A stretch of 64,000 bases of DNA from Erpobdella octoculata (taxonomy: Eukaryota > Annelida > Clitellata > Hirudinida > Erpobdellidae), in the NCBI GenBank assembly GCA_963978895.1, contig OZ022241.1, forward strand, positions 8,882,356 to 8,946,355, given 5' to 3'. The position numbers and the translations under genes were made by a program. The stretch's first letter is position 1. Every line of letters starts with the position of its first letter. This document shows positions 26,401 through 64,000 of this stretch, one piece after another. The notes beneath the pieces were generated by a model that worked only from the letters and a program-made list of their open reading frames with translations, was not told the DNA's origin and did no database searches.

Positions 26401-26700
26401 CTACATATACAGATACAGTACAGATGAACGGAGCTTCAGTGCCATGAAGTCATTGAAAAGCTCATCACGCAACAGAACCAGGGGCGCAACTAGACGGGCT
26501 TTTGTTCCTTTTTCTAACATTAATAAATTATTAAAGATACCAAAAAAAGACTGCAGACAAACAATTTTTCCACTGCGACGGGCTTTCTTCCTTTTTCGAA
26601 CTTCACCACTTTCAGCATTTCCTTCTGGTTGCGCACCTGAACAGAACCACAGATGAGCGTTTAACTGGCATAACATTATTATATATCCATAACGCATTGC
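26401..26700 (+). pseudogene. hAT transposase dimerisation-domain remnant, split by a MITE
   Basis: The frame before the MITE reads E-R-S-F-S-A-M-K-S-L-K-S, the signature of the hAT C-terminal dimerisation domain. After the MITE and one target copy are skipped it continues with T-D-E-R-L-T-G and a leucine-rich helix ending I-H-N, also typical. The rest of the transposase is missing. Confidence 0.65.
26479..26639. mobile_element. 161-bp MITE nested in the hAT remnant
   Basis: Ends CAGGGGCGCAACTAGA and, inverted, CAGGTGCGCAACCAGA. Flanks AACAGAAC at 26471-26478 and 26640-26647 are identical over 8 bp. The left end resembles the terminal repeat of the 18621-19874 element. A related sequence lies in opposite orientation at about 25853-25995. 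Confidence 0.85.
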
Positions 26701-26923
26701 CTTTAGAACACAGATGATGTTATTAATAGATTTGCAGCCCGCAAGAATAGGCGTCTTGATTTTGCACTGTAGATTTTTTATTCTAAAAATTTCACTTCTG
26801 TTTTGAATGTTGTCTTTGTGCATACTGTTTGTTTCGTAACTTGTAAAAATATCTTTTCAAGTTTTGGTTAGATCTAGATCATCTCCCCCACCAGAAAATC
26901 CTAGATCAGTCGCTGAGGTATTC

Positions 26924-28189
26924 ATCATCCCAATTATATATCTATCGAAAACCGTTTGTAACATTATTTTGATCGTTATCGTATGAAACTTTTTGTACCT
27001 TCAATTAATCAGTCAATCAAATAAACTTATAAAGCTCCTTTTCTTAAATTCAAAGCGCTTGCTCTCCAATAAATTCGCTGAATAAAAATGTTCTAAAAAA
27101 ACCACAAAATATAACAATGAGTTACAACATGCATACCTAATTAGAAAACAGAAGACTATCAGCATAATTTACCAACAGACACAAGGAAACAAACATTCTA
27201 CAAGAGCACAGATAACTATATAAAAATAAATAAAAAACTTTAAAAACTAGTTTTATTATGCATTAAAAAGTAGAAAATAAAATCGTACGTCAAATTGATC
27301 ATCTTGTTGTTCGCCATGATAAGACTAGGGCTCACTAGGGTGCTCAGTTTGAATTTAATGAACAGATCTGTATAACTTAGCGAGGACCCTAGTCTTATCA
27401 TGGCGAACAACAAGATGATCAATTTGACGTACGATGTTGAGAGGGCCTTCAACCACCAGATAGATTTTACCGGCTAGAATTCTCTTACAAAAAAAAAAAC
27501 GTACAATCCTCAAATCAGCTACAAACATTTTCTGCACATTTTTTTGGAACCCGGGTGTATATTCTCGCTGGGGTCCATTTTTTTCTTGGCATTTGGATCT
27601 GATTATTGCACTATATTTGTTTTTATAATATTTATTTTTGTATATTTTATGAGAGATATCCAGTTTTTAAATAAAATAGATATAACTATTGCAAACTCCG
27701 CGATAGGCATATAAGAGAAAAATGCAGATTTTTTAACAGTTTGCTTGCGGCTATATGCTTTCCATTAATGTAGCACGTTAATTTTATTAATGGGCTTAAA
27801 TACACACAAAGTGAAGATGTTACGATAAGTCGTCTATTGAATTTTTCATTTACAGGCTTAAAAATGAATTTAGAAGCTAAACATTCAGGAATAATTAAAC
27901 CATGATAGAAATGTGAAAACCAGATTGTTGGAGGTATAATAGATGTTGAAAATTTTAGTAAAACATAACTAAATAAACATTTAAAACACAATTATGAATT
28001 TAAAAGATTTTTGTTTCAAAGTTGCAGAAGATGGCTTTCCAGAAAAAGCTGACGAGTCTGATCTGATCTGTGACAGTTCCGCTAACCTTGACTCTTTTTA
28101 AAAACTATTTAAATTAATTAGTGGAAAAAATTTATTTTCGTCTTGTTAAATGTTAAAATAAATAACTGTCTGAAGAAAATAATTATTTC
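26924..28189. other. AT-rich upstream region of the zinc-finger gene
   Basis: Apart from the 49-bp inverted repeat, no feature is recognised. Confidence 0.55.
27282..27435. repeat. Perfect 49-bp inverted repeat with 56-bp spacer
   Basis: Arms 27282-27330 and 27387-27435 are exact reverse complements. Pairing stops abruptly at both ends. The arms are less AT-rich than their surroundings. No target duplication was found. Confidence 0.95.
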
Positions 28190-28377
28190 TTGGAGGGAGG
28201 AGTCGAAACCAAGATGGTGGTTTAATCTTAATGTCTGTCGATTCCATAATTTTTGCGGATTGCTCGTTGGAAAGTTTTCAGTAAAGCATTTGCCGTTGTA
28301 GGATGCGTTTAAGTTTGTTTTCGAACAAGAAATCCAATTTGAGAATCGTCAAACCGTCAACCTGATGTGTTCGGCAA
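28190..28377 (+). promoter_or_regulatory. Putative promoter/5' UTR with YY1-like motif and overlapping uORF
   Basis: The block directly upstream of the first coding exon is less AT-rich than its surroundings. It contains CCAAGATGGTGG near 28210, close to the YY1 core-promoter motif. An in-frame TGA at 28363-28365 precedes the start, so the coding region cannot extend upstream in this exon. An out-of-frame ATG at 28365 opens a 22-codon reading frame that overlaps the main start and ends at TAA in exon 1. The transcription start is not determinable by eye. Confidence 0.4.
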
Positions 28378-54448
<26,071 letters not shown>

Positions 54449-55925
54449 TGGGGTGCGGTCCTGCCCGCGTCGCTTGCAGTCCTTTAGTATTACTCGACAC
54501 GTGTTTATATATTTGAGATTTTCTAGTTTTCCACCATTCGTTGATTCGTTTTCTTCGTCTCGGCATTGAGTTGTTTCTTACGCGTGTAAATACTCCACAC
54601 GTGACTACTGCCACACACACACGCATCAAAATGAAAGCTCTGAGGTTCTTGATGAGGTCCTTCAGTGTGTTTCTTTTCATTTCTAATTCTTAAAGTTTTC
54701 AGTAGAGCATCATCATCATCATCATCATCGTCATTTATTGTAAGAGTGACTCGTTAATGAAGTAGTGTGTTTTTGCAGTTTGTCAGTTCCCGTGTTTGTT
54801 TGTTTCTTTTTTTTCGTTTTCATTTTTGCATTATTCGTTTCGTTTGATATAATTTTTAACGCATGTTCTCTTTACATCGATTGTTTTCCTTTGTTGTTGT
54901 TGTTGTTGCGGTGTGTCGTTGATTACAACAGTGTAAACAGTGGCATGCGAGAAGTTATCTGAGTCACGTTTCGATTGCATATTTACAATTTGTTAGCATC
55001 AAATCTCAAGCAGTCTAGTCACTGTCTTCTATATTCACTTGTTCTCCGACCGTTTGGAAGTATCTGGAGATGGATTCCTCTGGCAGTTCAGATGCGTCAG
55101 ATGGTTTATCGAGCGTGCACAGTCGAACGAAGTCGCAGGTGTACGCGCGCATTCGTATACAAAGTAGTTTTCAACCTGGTGACGATTGGTTGTTTTGTAT
55201 GTCTTCATAGTTGCCTTTATTTTGAGTTCACGTGTCTTGTACGATTACCTCGTCTCTCCGGAACGTTCGCCGAGGAAGTTACGGAGGTGTAGTGAGTCGA
55301 TCGAGTACGTCTGTGTTCTACTGAGTGATAACGAGGTATCAAACAGTCAGTCACGGTCATCTGTTTATATCTTTTCTTATCCTGTTTACACGGACCAAAT
55401 TTTGTCGTTGCTTTGTCTCATGCACGTGTGGAGATTCTAATCATGTCTTCTTCTTCTTCTTCTTGTTATTTTAAATCCTATTATTGCTCACACGTTTGTT
55501 TTATTTCTATTTGAGAACGGGTTTGAGTTGAGGCGATTCGTCCCGGACGGGGTTGTATTCGATCCTTCGGAGTTTCGTTTCTTTCTCCGTTTTATTCTCT
55601 GTTCGTTTTGAGTTACGTCAAAAACTTTACGTGGTGTTTATTTATCATGCGGTGTATTAAAATCTAATGAATGTTGATTCCTTGATTGTGGTGAATTCCT
55701 CAAGAAACGTTTTGAGTCTAGTTTATTTGCAAGCTTTTGCTCAAAAATATATAACGAGTCAATATGGTGGACTTTCCTTTATGCTATTTTTAGCACAATG
55801 ATGGTAGTAATGGTGGTGATGATGATGATGATGATGGTGGTTGTGGTGAAGAAGCTGGTCATCATCTGCGTGCTGGTGCAATCATGAAAAAGCTATTTAT
55901 TGCAATAAACTTTCTCATAGCTTCC
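54449..55925 (+). other. Putative 3' UTR with AATAAA at 55904-55909
   Basis: No further coding exon is seen after the stop. The first canonical AATAAA is at 55904-55909, giving a 3' UTR of about 1.5 kb. It contains a short (CAT)n run at 54711-54730 and a (GAT)n run near 55815-55840. Later AATAAA motifs exist, so the true end may be further downstream. Confidence 0.5.
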
Positions 55926-56934
55926 TTATTTATTTATTCGTGTCATTGCTTGTGAGCGTGTGTGTTTGTTTATGTGCGTGTGTGTGTGTGTATTTCGAGT
56001 ATATATTTTATATTTATTTAAAAAGTGTATTCTGAAGTTTCTCGGCGTTATTGTATTTTTCTTTTTGAGTTGTTTCATCCTGTTTTCTTCTTATTTATTT
56101 CTCACCAACCGTCGCTCCATCGTGAGAGTGGACATTGTTTTTTTAGGCATTGGTAAATTTCAATCTCCACTTGATTTGTCTGCTTTATTATTATATTATA
56201 TTATTTTTATTATATTTTATTTTGTTTTATTTTATTATTTTTTTATTTTTTAATTCAAATTTTCACTCTGGCCTTCCATAACTCCATTACTAACTAACTC
56301 ATTGTTCAGCTCTGCGATCTCTCTTGTCTATATGAATGAGGAAAACCCCTTGTTGCTATCTGCTGCCATATAAATTAACAAGTTGAAATCACATTAATTA
56401 CAACGATCATTATCGTCATCATCGTTCTTGCAATATCTCAGCCCGTGCATATCATTGCGACACCAATGTCTCTTTATAAGGAAAGAGATTGCCAGCCAAT
56501 GCTGACTGACAGGAAAAAAGTTTTTGTAAATTTGTAAATTCTTTTTTGAATTTTGTGCTCTACTATGTGGGAGTGTGTGTGTGTGTGTAAGTGTGTGTGA
56601 TCATATATGTACGTGTACTGTCAGTTTTATTTATTTGTTTAGCATGCATAAACAACACAAACAACTGGCTCTCTCTTTCTCCTTCTATCTCTTTTCCTAT
56701 TCATTCTGTTACATGACCCTCTTCTTCTTTATTTTTTCTTTTTTAAACTTACAAACGAAACTTTTATTTTAGTTTAGATAAGTTTTCTTTGCACGATAGC
56801 TTAAATCAAAACGTAACGAAGCTTAAACGTTTATATCCACTTCCAGTCCCCTCTTATTATATTTATATATCCGTGTCGTCAAATTGTACATACAAGAATT
56901 TATATAGTCAGAAGATGTACATAGCCTGTAGCTG

Positions 56935-56967
<33 letters not shown>

Positions 56968-58084
56968 TATGTATGCATGTGTCCATGTGCTTGTGTGTGT
57001 GTGTTCTTGTAGTTTTATTTTGTTTTAATATTTTGTTGTGTTGCCTCGTCTGTCGTCTCTCTTTCTATTAATTTTTTGTGTTTTATCGTATTTTTGTGTA
57101 ATATCTTCTTTCGTTTGAGAGTTTTTGTTTGCTTTTTTTCTTTGAACAAATTTTACAGTTAGAAAGGTCATCATGGAGCCATTTATTTATTCATAACAAA
57201 TTTGCTGACTCTCTCATTATAGCTTCAATGGCTGTTATTATTATTATTATTATTATTTCAATCAAGGTGAACAACTAAACGACTAACTAATTTTGCAGTT
57301 GAATCCACTTTTTACTCTTTTTTTTTTTGGCCGTGAATTGTTTTAATCCAATATTCCACTGTGTAGATATTCCTTGCTCCCTTACAAGGGGCGCATTCCC
57401 GTGGTCTTGATGAATGTAAGTGAGTAGGCAGATATGACTGGATGGAGATGAAAGAGAAAGAAGACGATTTTGACACCTGTAAACTTTTTCTACATCGCTT
57501 GTTGACACTTTGAAATGACGCGCCTTTGCCCGGAAATTTTCTAGCTTTTATTTTCAATTTTAATTTCGTTCTTTAGAGACGAGTTGTGCTGTGCAGTATA
57601 AATAATAAGCAGTTGGACGTGTCGTTTCCAGGCTGCATGGAAAGAATAATAAGGAGGAGGATGAAGGAGAGTAAGTTTCTTTTACGCGGTAATCCGTTGT
57701 TCTTGTGTGTGTTTGTGCTAGTAAATATAGTTTTTTTTTCTCTTCATTGGCGTTACGATGATGAAGAAGAAGAAGATTAATAATGATCCTATTATTAGAA
57801 TTTCAAAAACTTTTACATCGACTACGTGTTTTTATGAAATATAATTGGGTGGGTGGGTGGAGAAGATTGCGTTATTGCTGGAGGTCGTGGTCCATCATTA
57901 CAAAGTTATGTTTTCTGGGTGGCACCTGTGCCATTATTCGCATGGTGGGCGTTATGGATAACTTCGGGATTTGTCTGTCGTGGACTGGCGCCCCTACCTA
58001 GAGTCTGTTGTGATTTGATTTGGTACTTGAGACTTAAGTTTATGCTTTTGTGTCTCTTTGAGACTTAGAGACATCCTCATGAGA
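55926..58084. other. Downstream flank, no gene recognised
   Basis: TG-rich tracts (55955-55990, 56570-56600, 56935-57002), CT-rich and ATT repeats. Could include a longer 3' UTR of the zinc-finger gene. Confidence 0.5.
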
Positions 58085-58300
58085 TGGTATAGCAGTGGTC
58101 GGGTCTGACTTGAATGCTCGGGGTACTGGGTTCAATTTCGTGACTGAAAATATCTCTCATCCCTTGTGCAAAAGGTTCACTTTTACGGGCCAGGTAACTC
58201 GGACTTTAATCTACCTGTCAAGTGAATACTACTGGCGATAAAGCAATCGAGGTGCTGATTATCGTTGCCTCTGCCTAGTATATATCGTAGTGGTTTCGAA
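58085..58300 (+). repeat. tRNA-derived SINE head
   Basis: TGGTATAGCAG near 58087 fits the A box and GGTTCAATTTC near 58131 fits the B box. The following GTGACTGAAAAT also occurs near 35930, pointing to a dispersed family. Confidence 0.6.
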
Positions 58301-58644
58301 GTCTAAAAATTTTATAGAACTAATTTAATTAAACTTTAATAGAATGCATTTTCATGAGGAGGGAACCTATATTTCAAATTTCAGCTCGATTTGATGATGG
58401 GAAATAAGACTGTCAAGTTTTGCAACATTCAAGCAAGCAAGACTGGCGGTGAAGTTAATATAAGGGATTTAATAGAAATGGGTCATATTGATTTTCGCTT
58501 GTAACAAAATCGGTTTTACGATGGAAGTATAGAAAAACTAATTTTTGATGTGATATTGTAATAAAATTTTCATATTTTCGACAAACGTTATAATGTCTTT
58601 AAATATACAATACTGTTTTAGATATTACAACTAAAAATAGTTAA

Positions 58645-58938
58645 ATAATAATACCTAATTTTTTTAAACCACTTTTTTCTTTTGCACTGAAAAGGCAAAA
58701 AACTTATCTGGCTCTATACAATTTGTGAACATACTAAGAGCTTTAAAATTCAAAAACTATATTAACGTGGGGTTGCTTTCCAGACTATAAAACAATGCAA
58801 CCCTCATTTATATAGTTATAGAATTTTAATCTTAGCTCTTAGTATGTATGTTAAAATTTTTTTTAAAGCCAGAGAATTATTTTCGTCTTTTTTTGCAGAA
58901 AAGAAACGTGGTTTTAAAAAGTTTTTTTATGTAATATC
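58645..58938. repeat. Imperfect foldback element, arms about 140 bp
   Basis: The left half, from ATACCTAATTTTTTTAAACCAC to the GGGGTTGC near 58770, pairs with the right half, from GCAACCCTC to the GTGGTTTTAAAAAG near 58920. Examples are CATACTAAGAGCT against AGCTCTTAGTATG and CTGGCTCT against AGCCAGAG. Divergence and small gaps suggest an old MITE or foldback element. Confidence 0.75.
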
Positions 58939-61196
58939 TGTCATCTGATTTGACCACTTTTCCGTTAAGGTTGAGTTTAGCCAGGTGAGTTTGACAACCG
59001 GTCGGGTTGGTGTTTTTAGAAAAAGTCTGTAAAAAATAAAAAAATAGCATTTTTTTTCTTCGATTGTGCAGCCAACGTTAATAACAAATTAGGGTGATTG
59101 TAGTCTTTCAAACAAAATAATTTGAATGAAATAAGATGTATAAATCTCAATTTTTTTTAGAAATGTAATTTTGTAGCTGCCAAATGCCGTGTTACCCTAA
59201 AGAAAGTCGCTATCGGACCCCAAATTGGCAATGGCAACATGGCAACATCTGGTCCTGGTTATAGCGGATGATTTATTTTCAAGAACATAACAAACAATAG
59301 TTTTGTTCACACGAATGCCGTGCTGTAAGCTATTATGCTATTAAAGCACGGTTTCCAGAATAAAATATGAAAGAGTTTAAAAGTAGAACGTTATACGATG
59401 ACTTCATGAATATGTAATGACGTCATACAATTGTACCTGAACCACCTATGAGACAGCCGAATTTAGTTTTAGAGGTAACTTCTTAGCACTGTATACTCCG
59501 CAAATTTTATTTTTATTGCCAAATGAGATTCCAAGGTTTCATTTTCTGATCTTAGAGACACGGACAACCGGCTTATTATTTGCTATCAGCAATAAACAAA
59601 AATATTAAAACAATATATAATGTATTTTTCTTGTAATTTTAAGCTGTGCATGAGGAAAATAGAGAAATGAGGCGACGGAGAGAGGAAGTGAATCGATTCC
59701 TCCTGAATATTCCGGATGTTAATTGACAGATGAGAAGGACAAGAGAAGTATTTTTTTTATTTTCATTGTATGAACCGATGATGTTGGTGTTTGAAGAGAT
59801 GAGTGGGCGGTCGTTATGGATACCTGGTGTTTGATGTTTTCTCCTGCCAAACATGTTGTTTTGTTATTGAATGAGCAAACAGTTCTTCGAGTGGGCATGT
59901 TTGCCCGTGAGGAGACCACCGGGGCCTCAAAAAAATAAATAAATAAAAAAAAATAATTCGAAGTATCTTTATAAAACGTTTGTACACATTTCGGGAATTC
60001 TTTTTTTTCATTATCTTCCAATTCCAGACATCATACGCATGTGCGGAAAATTCGTTTCATTATTGAACTATTCTTGGATGTCACGTGCTCACGTGATGCC
60101 CAGTCACGTGCCTCCTCTTAATGATGCTCTCCTCCTCCTTCTCCTCTTCGTCATCGTCCTTCTCCTCCTCGTCCTCGTCCAACCAACCACAGAAGACCAA
60201 AAAGGTTTTATTTTGTCACTAATGGCCTTTAAACCTGATTATTTCAAGTTTATGTGGTTATCAAGCACTCTTCAAAAGCCCAGGTGACGCAGGGGGCAAA
60301 GGAGAGAGGCAAGCAAGTGCCAAAGTATAATGGGAAGTAAGTGGCCGAGTGGAGAAGAAAGTAAACGCTGAAGGAACGCTACGTAACTGAAAAAAATTAA
60401 ATTTTCATCTCTGAATCGACTGTTTCATGGAAGCAGTTAATTTTCAGACACGATTAGCAGTGTATATTCTCTTATCTGAGTCAACGAATCTAAAAAGTAA
60501 CGAAACCACCTGCATAATAAATGGGCGCCATTTTAATTTTCAGCAACTTCAAAGTAAGGTCGCAGTCCAAGAACTGAAGTCGTTTTATTTCCTCTCTCTA
60601 GAGTCACTTGAGTCGGCATTCTCAAGAAGTAATACCTGGACGGGGACTATTTTATTGCGTGGAATAATTTCTTCGCGGAACGATACACGGGTGTGCCGGT
60701 TGATACACGCGATTGCTGCTGTGGCGTCCCATGATGTCACTTGTATGAGTTTCGTACACAAGCGAACAGGTAACTTAATTACTTCACCAGGTAAATAAGT
60801 TAATTAACTTATTGATCAGGTGTAAATAACCATCAGGGAGATCTTAAATGTAAAAACTTCATCTGAATAATTAAAAAGACTCATGAGAGAAACAATAACA
60901 CCAGAAAGCCTTCCCCACAAAGGAGGTGGTGTCAAGTCAGTCAAGTGTTGTGTTTAACGACCATTCGGTTTGTTTGGGGAATAATTTAATACTGTTTACG
61001 TCTTACCTCTAAATTGAAGTTCATCCTTTGAGGCTTGCTTTCCATAACTTGTATCACGTGCAGTATAATAATAATCTAGCAATCCTTAAAGCAGGGTGGA
61101 AGTCATCGTTTGTTTTGTCGACTGTGTCACGTGACTGTATTGCGAAGATGGATTGTAAGCTGTAAATTATCGAACGTTTTCGTTTCTGTATGTATA
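58939..61196. other. Intergenic DNA, no gene recognised
   Basis: Open frames near 60039-60287 and 60427-60798 have no recognisable domain. A CTC-rich repeat lies at 60118-60180. Confidence 0.5.
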
Positions 61197-61849
61197 TATT
61201 TATGTATGTATGTATGTATGTATGTATGTATGTATGTATGTATGTATGTATGTATGTATGTATGTATGTATGTATGTATGTATGTATGTATGTATGTATG
61301 TATGTATGTATGTATGTATGTATGTATGTATGTATATATTTATGTATGTATGTATGTATGTATGTATGTATGTATGTATGTATGTATGTATGTATGTATG
61401 TATGTATGTATGTATGTATGTATGTATGTATGTATATATTTATGTATGTATGTATGTATGTATGTATGTATGTATGTATGTATGTATGTATGTATGTATG
61501 TATGTATGTATGTATGTATGTATGTATGTATGTATGTATGTATGTATGTATGTATGTATATATTTATGTATGTATGTATGTATGTATGTATGTATGTATG
61601 TATGTATGTATGTATGTATGTATGTATGTATGTATGTATGTATGTATGTATGTATGTATGTATGTATGTATGTATGTATGTATGTATGTATGTATGTATG
61701 TATGTATGTATGTATGTATGTATGTATGTATGTATGTATGTATGTATGTATGTATGTATGTATGTATGTATGTATGTATGTATGTATGTATGTATGTATG
61801 TATGTATGTATGTATGTATGTATGTATGTATGTATGTATGTATGTATGC
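61197..61849. repeat. (TATG)n array, about 650 bp
   Basis: Nearly pure TATG, interrupted four times by TATATATT, ending at about 61200, 61340, 61440 and 61564. All spacings are multiples of 4. Open in several frames on both strands, none of them coding. Confidence 0.98.
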
Positions 61850-63469
61850 AATCATCACTAATTAATTTCTGTCATTTTTGACGGCTCATCACTAGAAAAT
61901 TGTAATTCAACATGAAATAACGGCAGAGTATTTATATATATAATCTACATCTACAATAATATCGAGTTTGACTTCGAGCATGAAAACTTATTGCGGTAAT
62001 GACATTTATTTAGGATTTGCAGTACCACGAGGTTAATTAAATTATATCATTATCATCATAAATCTTGATGACTACATGCAGTGGAGAAGTTTACTATTTA
62101 AAAAGACAGAGTGACTGAGTGGAAACGTTAGAACATGGAAAAAAGAAGAAGGAAACCTTGTGGCATGGAGAGAGAAAGAAAGAGAGAGGGGGAAAATAGA
62201 GGGAAAGAGAGAGAGAGGGGGAGAGAGAAAGAGAAAGAAAGAGAAGGAGAGAGAGGTGGTAATTGGAAGGTTAGAAATTATTTGAAAAAGGTGGATTGGC
62301 AGCCTGGGAGCAAGATTGAACATGACATTTCTACGTTGTTGAATGTTTGTAGCAATCTGGTTCCATCTAATCTTAATTCATCAAATATATCTTCTTCTGC
62401 ATTAAAAAAAAACAAACTTGAATTCTTGAAAAAACGAAAAAATGTTTTCACAGGAATTTACGGCTCAATTTAAAATTTGTAAGCAGGAAAATAAATTTGA
62501 AAGTCGTTGGGGATTTAAAAAACCCGAAACATCCATAGGCCCCCCTCCCAATTTACGTCCCAGGAAACATCTTGCTTCTGGCATATAACAACTTCCAGAG
62601 TAGTCAAAATTTAGGCTTTTAAAAAATATTTTCATAACTCACTAAGTTCTGTTTTTTTCCAACATATTAAGTTATTGATCTAAACAAAATAATACTATTT
62701 TAAGTTAAATATCATATTTTATTGTCGTTTATAATTGCAAAAATAAGAAATGAAAATGAATAAATCTAGCTGAATGGATGAAATTAAAAGAAGTTATTTG
62801 GGCGAAGAAGTGTTTCGAGTTATACACGTTCGATGTGTGAGAAAAGGAATTAAATTAAACATGGATGGATTCTTTCTTAAACATTTCTTGAAAAAATAAA
62901 ATGAAATTACATATATAAAAATAAAAGCTGTAAAATAATTAAATTAAAAATAAATTGTAAGATTGGAAATATTTGTCTTCGAATATTTGGAAAAGAAGAT
63001 TCTTTTCGATGTGAAATTTCAGCGGTCAAGCATTTCGTCTTGCTGTGTTTCAACTGGAGTTGTTGTTATATTAATAACCTTGGAGCACAAAAAAATAAAA
63101 AGGTCAAAGCGCTAATGAAAGTAATGTTTGTGAAAGTAATGATTAATTGATAATATTGAATTAAATAATAATTAAATAATATGTGTAGGTATAAATTTTT
63201 GTGGACAAATTACTTAAAATATATTTTTTTCGTTTAATGTTTTTCTGGGAACTCCAATTCTGGTCATGTAAATATGTTTTTAAAAATTTAGTTTTTGGAC
63301 TTTGAAAAATTTCCCAGCACTCTCCACATTGGCCGGAAGTCATTTAAAATATCGAAAAAAAGTCGGAAGAAGATGCAAACAAAAGACACCATGTTGGTTT
63401 GTGGAGAAATGAGAAAAAAGAGAATATTTGCTTTTGTTGTGTTTGTCGGGAAGTTCATTTTTAATATGT
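61850..63469. other. AT-rich intergenic DNA
   Basis: Only the GA-rich run at 62.2 kb and plain AT-rich sequence are seen. Confidence 0.55.
62165..62255. repeat. GA-rich microsatellite
   Basis: GAGAGAAAGA-type purine repeat with G-run interruptions. Confidence 0.85.
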
Positions 63470-63562
63470 GTGTGTATAAGTACAATATGTGCGTGTACAA
63501 GTACAATATGTGCGTGTTAAAGTACAGTATGTGCGTGTTAAAGTACAATATATGCGCGTGCT
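63470..63562. repeat. 21-bp minisatellite, about 4 copies
   Basis: Unit of the form GTGCGTGTACAAGTACAATAT with TTAAAG variants. Confidence 0.85.
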
Positions 63563-63632
63563 TAAGGTGGAAGAAAAAGAAGAAGGCCGCTTGTATTTTT
63601 GTATCATAGAAAAATTGATGTTTCACATGTTT

Positions 63633-63938
63633 TGTATCAATCACGTGTATGTTTTGTATCAATCACATGTATGATTTGTATCAATCACATGTATGATTTG
63701 TACCAATTACATGAATGATTTGTATCTATCACATGAATGATTTGTATCAATCACATGTATGATTTGTATTAATCACATGAATGATTTGTATCAATCACAT
63801 GCATGATTTGTACCAATCACATGAATGATTTGTATCAATTACATGAATGTTTTGTATTAATCACATGCATGTTTTGTATCAATCACATGCATGTTTTGTA
63901 TTAATCACATGCATGTTTTGTATCAATCACATGCATGT
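63633..63938. repeat. 22-bp minisatellite, about 14 copies
   Basis: Unit TGTATCAATCACATGTATGATT. Unit starts at 63633 and 63655 confirm the 22-bp period. A block with GCATGTTT variants forms the 3' half. Confidence 0.92.
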
Positions 63939-64000
63939 TGGTTGAAGTATGTTTTCCAAATAATGGTAACGTTGCGATGGAATTAAAAAAACTTGCTATA

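Larger units (their letters stand above)
26208..26915 (+). mobile_element. hAT element fragment with 8-bp target duplication and nested MITE
   Basis: Perfect 8-bp flanks AGGTATTC at 26200-26207 and 26916-26923. Left end (T)ACCGACGGATCCAG and right end, inverted, CAGCGACTGATCTAG are similar. A second copy of the left-end motif, CAGCGACGAATCCAG, occurs internally at 26312. It carries a hAT dimerisation-domain remnant interrupted by a 161-bp MITE. Confidence 0.75.

Noticed and set aside
61110..61881. Long CMYV- and HTYI-repeat open frames on both strands (up to 251 codons)
   Set aside because: They are direct translations of (TATG)n, open in several frames at once.
63633..63938. Possible CRISPR-like array of evenly spaced repeats
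   Set aside because: Units are contiguous with no variable spacers, and the context is a eukaryotic genome.

Overview
The window is AT-rich animal nuclear DNA. It holds a multi-exon gene with GT...AG introns, very long simple-sequence arrays ((TA)n, (TATG)n, (TC)n, (GAT/GAC)n), tRNA-derived SINE heads, CR1/L2-like LINE relics and many small DNA transposons flanked by 8-bp target duplications. This style fits an invertebrate, most plausibly a lophotrochozoan such as a mollusc. The species cannot be fixed from the sequence alone. There are no operons, ribosome binding sites or CRISPR arrays, and most open reading frames elsewhere are translations of microsatellites.

Layout: 1-28.2 kb is intergenic or belongs to unseen neighbouring genes and is dominated by repeats. 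It contains a 0.3 kb hAT-like MITE (6.8-7.1 kb), several microsatellites, a complete but internally deleted hAT element with a transposase remnant (16.77-18.41 kb), a C-run-rich non-autonomous element (18.62-19.87 kb), a LINE remnant split by a 1.3 kb hAT-like element (20.4-22.2 kb), a hAT fragment split by a 161-bp MITE (26.2-26.9 kb), and two perfect inverted repeats (arms of 41 and 49 bp). Two weak exon-like patches (near 15.0 and 22.6 kb) may belong to another gene.

28.2-about 55.9 kb is one plus-strand gene in 15 coding exons, ending with TGA at 54448 and a candidate poly(A) signal at 55904. The exon lengths sum to 7593 nt, an intact frame of 2530 codons plus stop. The alpha-helical N-terminal half (about residues 1-610) matches the region shared by vertebrate ZNF292, RLF and ZNF654. 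The C-terminal half carries eleven C2H2 or C2HC zinc fingers within Ser-, Gln- and Asn-rich linkers. It is therefore predicted to be a nuclear DNA-binding regulator. Its introns carry minisatellites, a MITE inside a 17-bp array, an unexplained degenerate island (34.9-36.0 kb) and a deleted CR1/L2-like LINE.

56-64 kb shows no recognisable gene: a SINE head, a foldback element, a 650-bp (TATG)n array and 21/22-bp minisatellites. The most interesting signals are the three-fold repeated three-finger module of the zinc-finger protein, the excess of GTT 5' splice sites in its introns, and nested transposons whose host reading frames rejoin when the insert and one target copy are removed.
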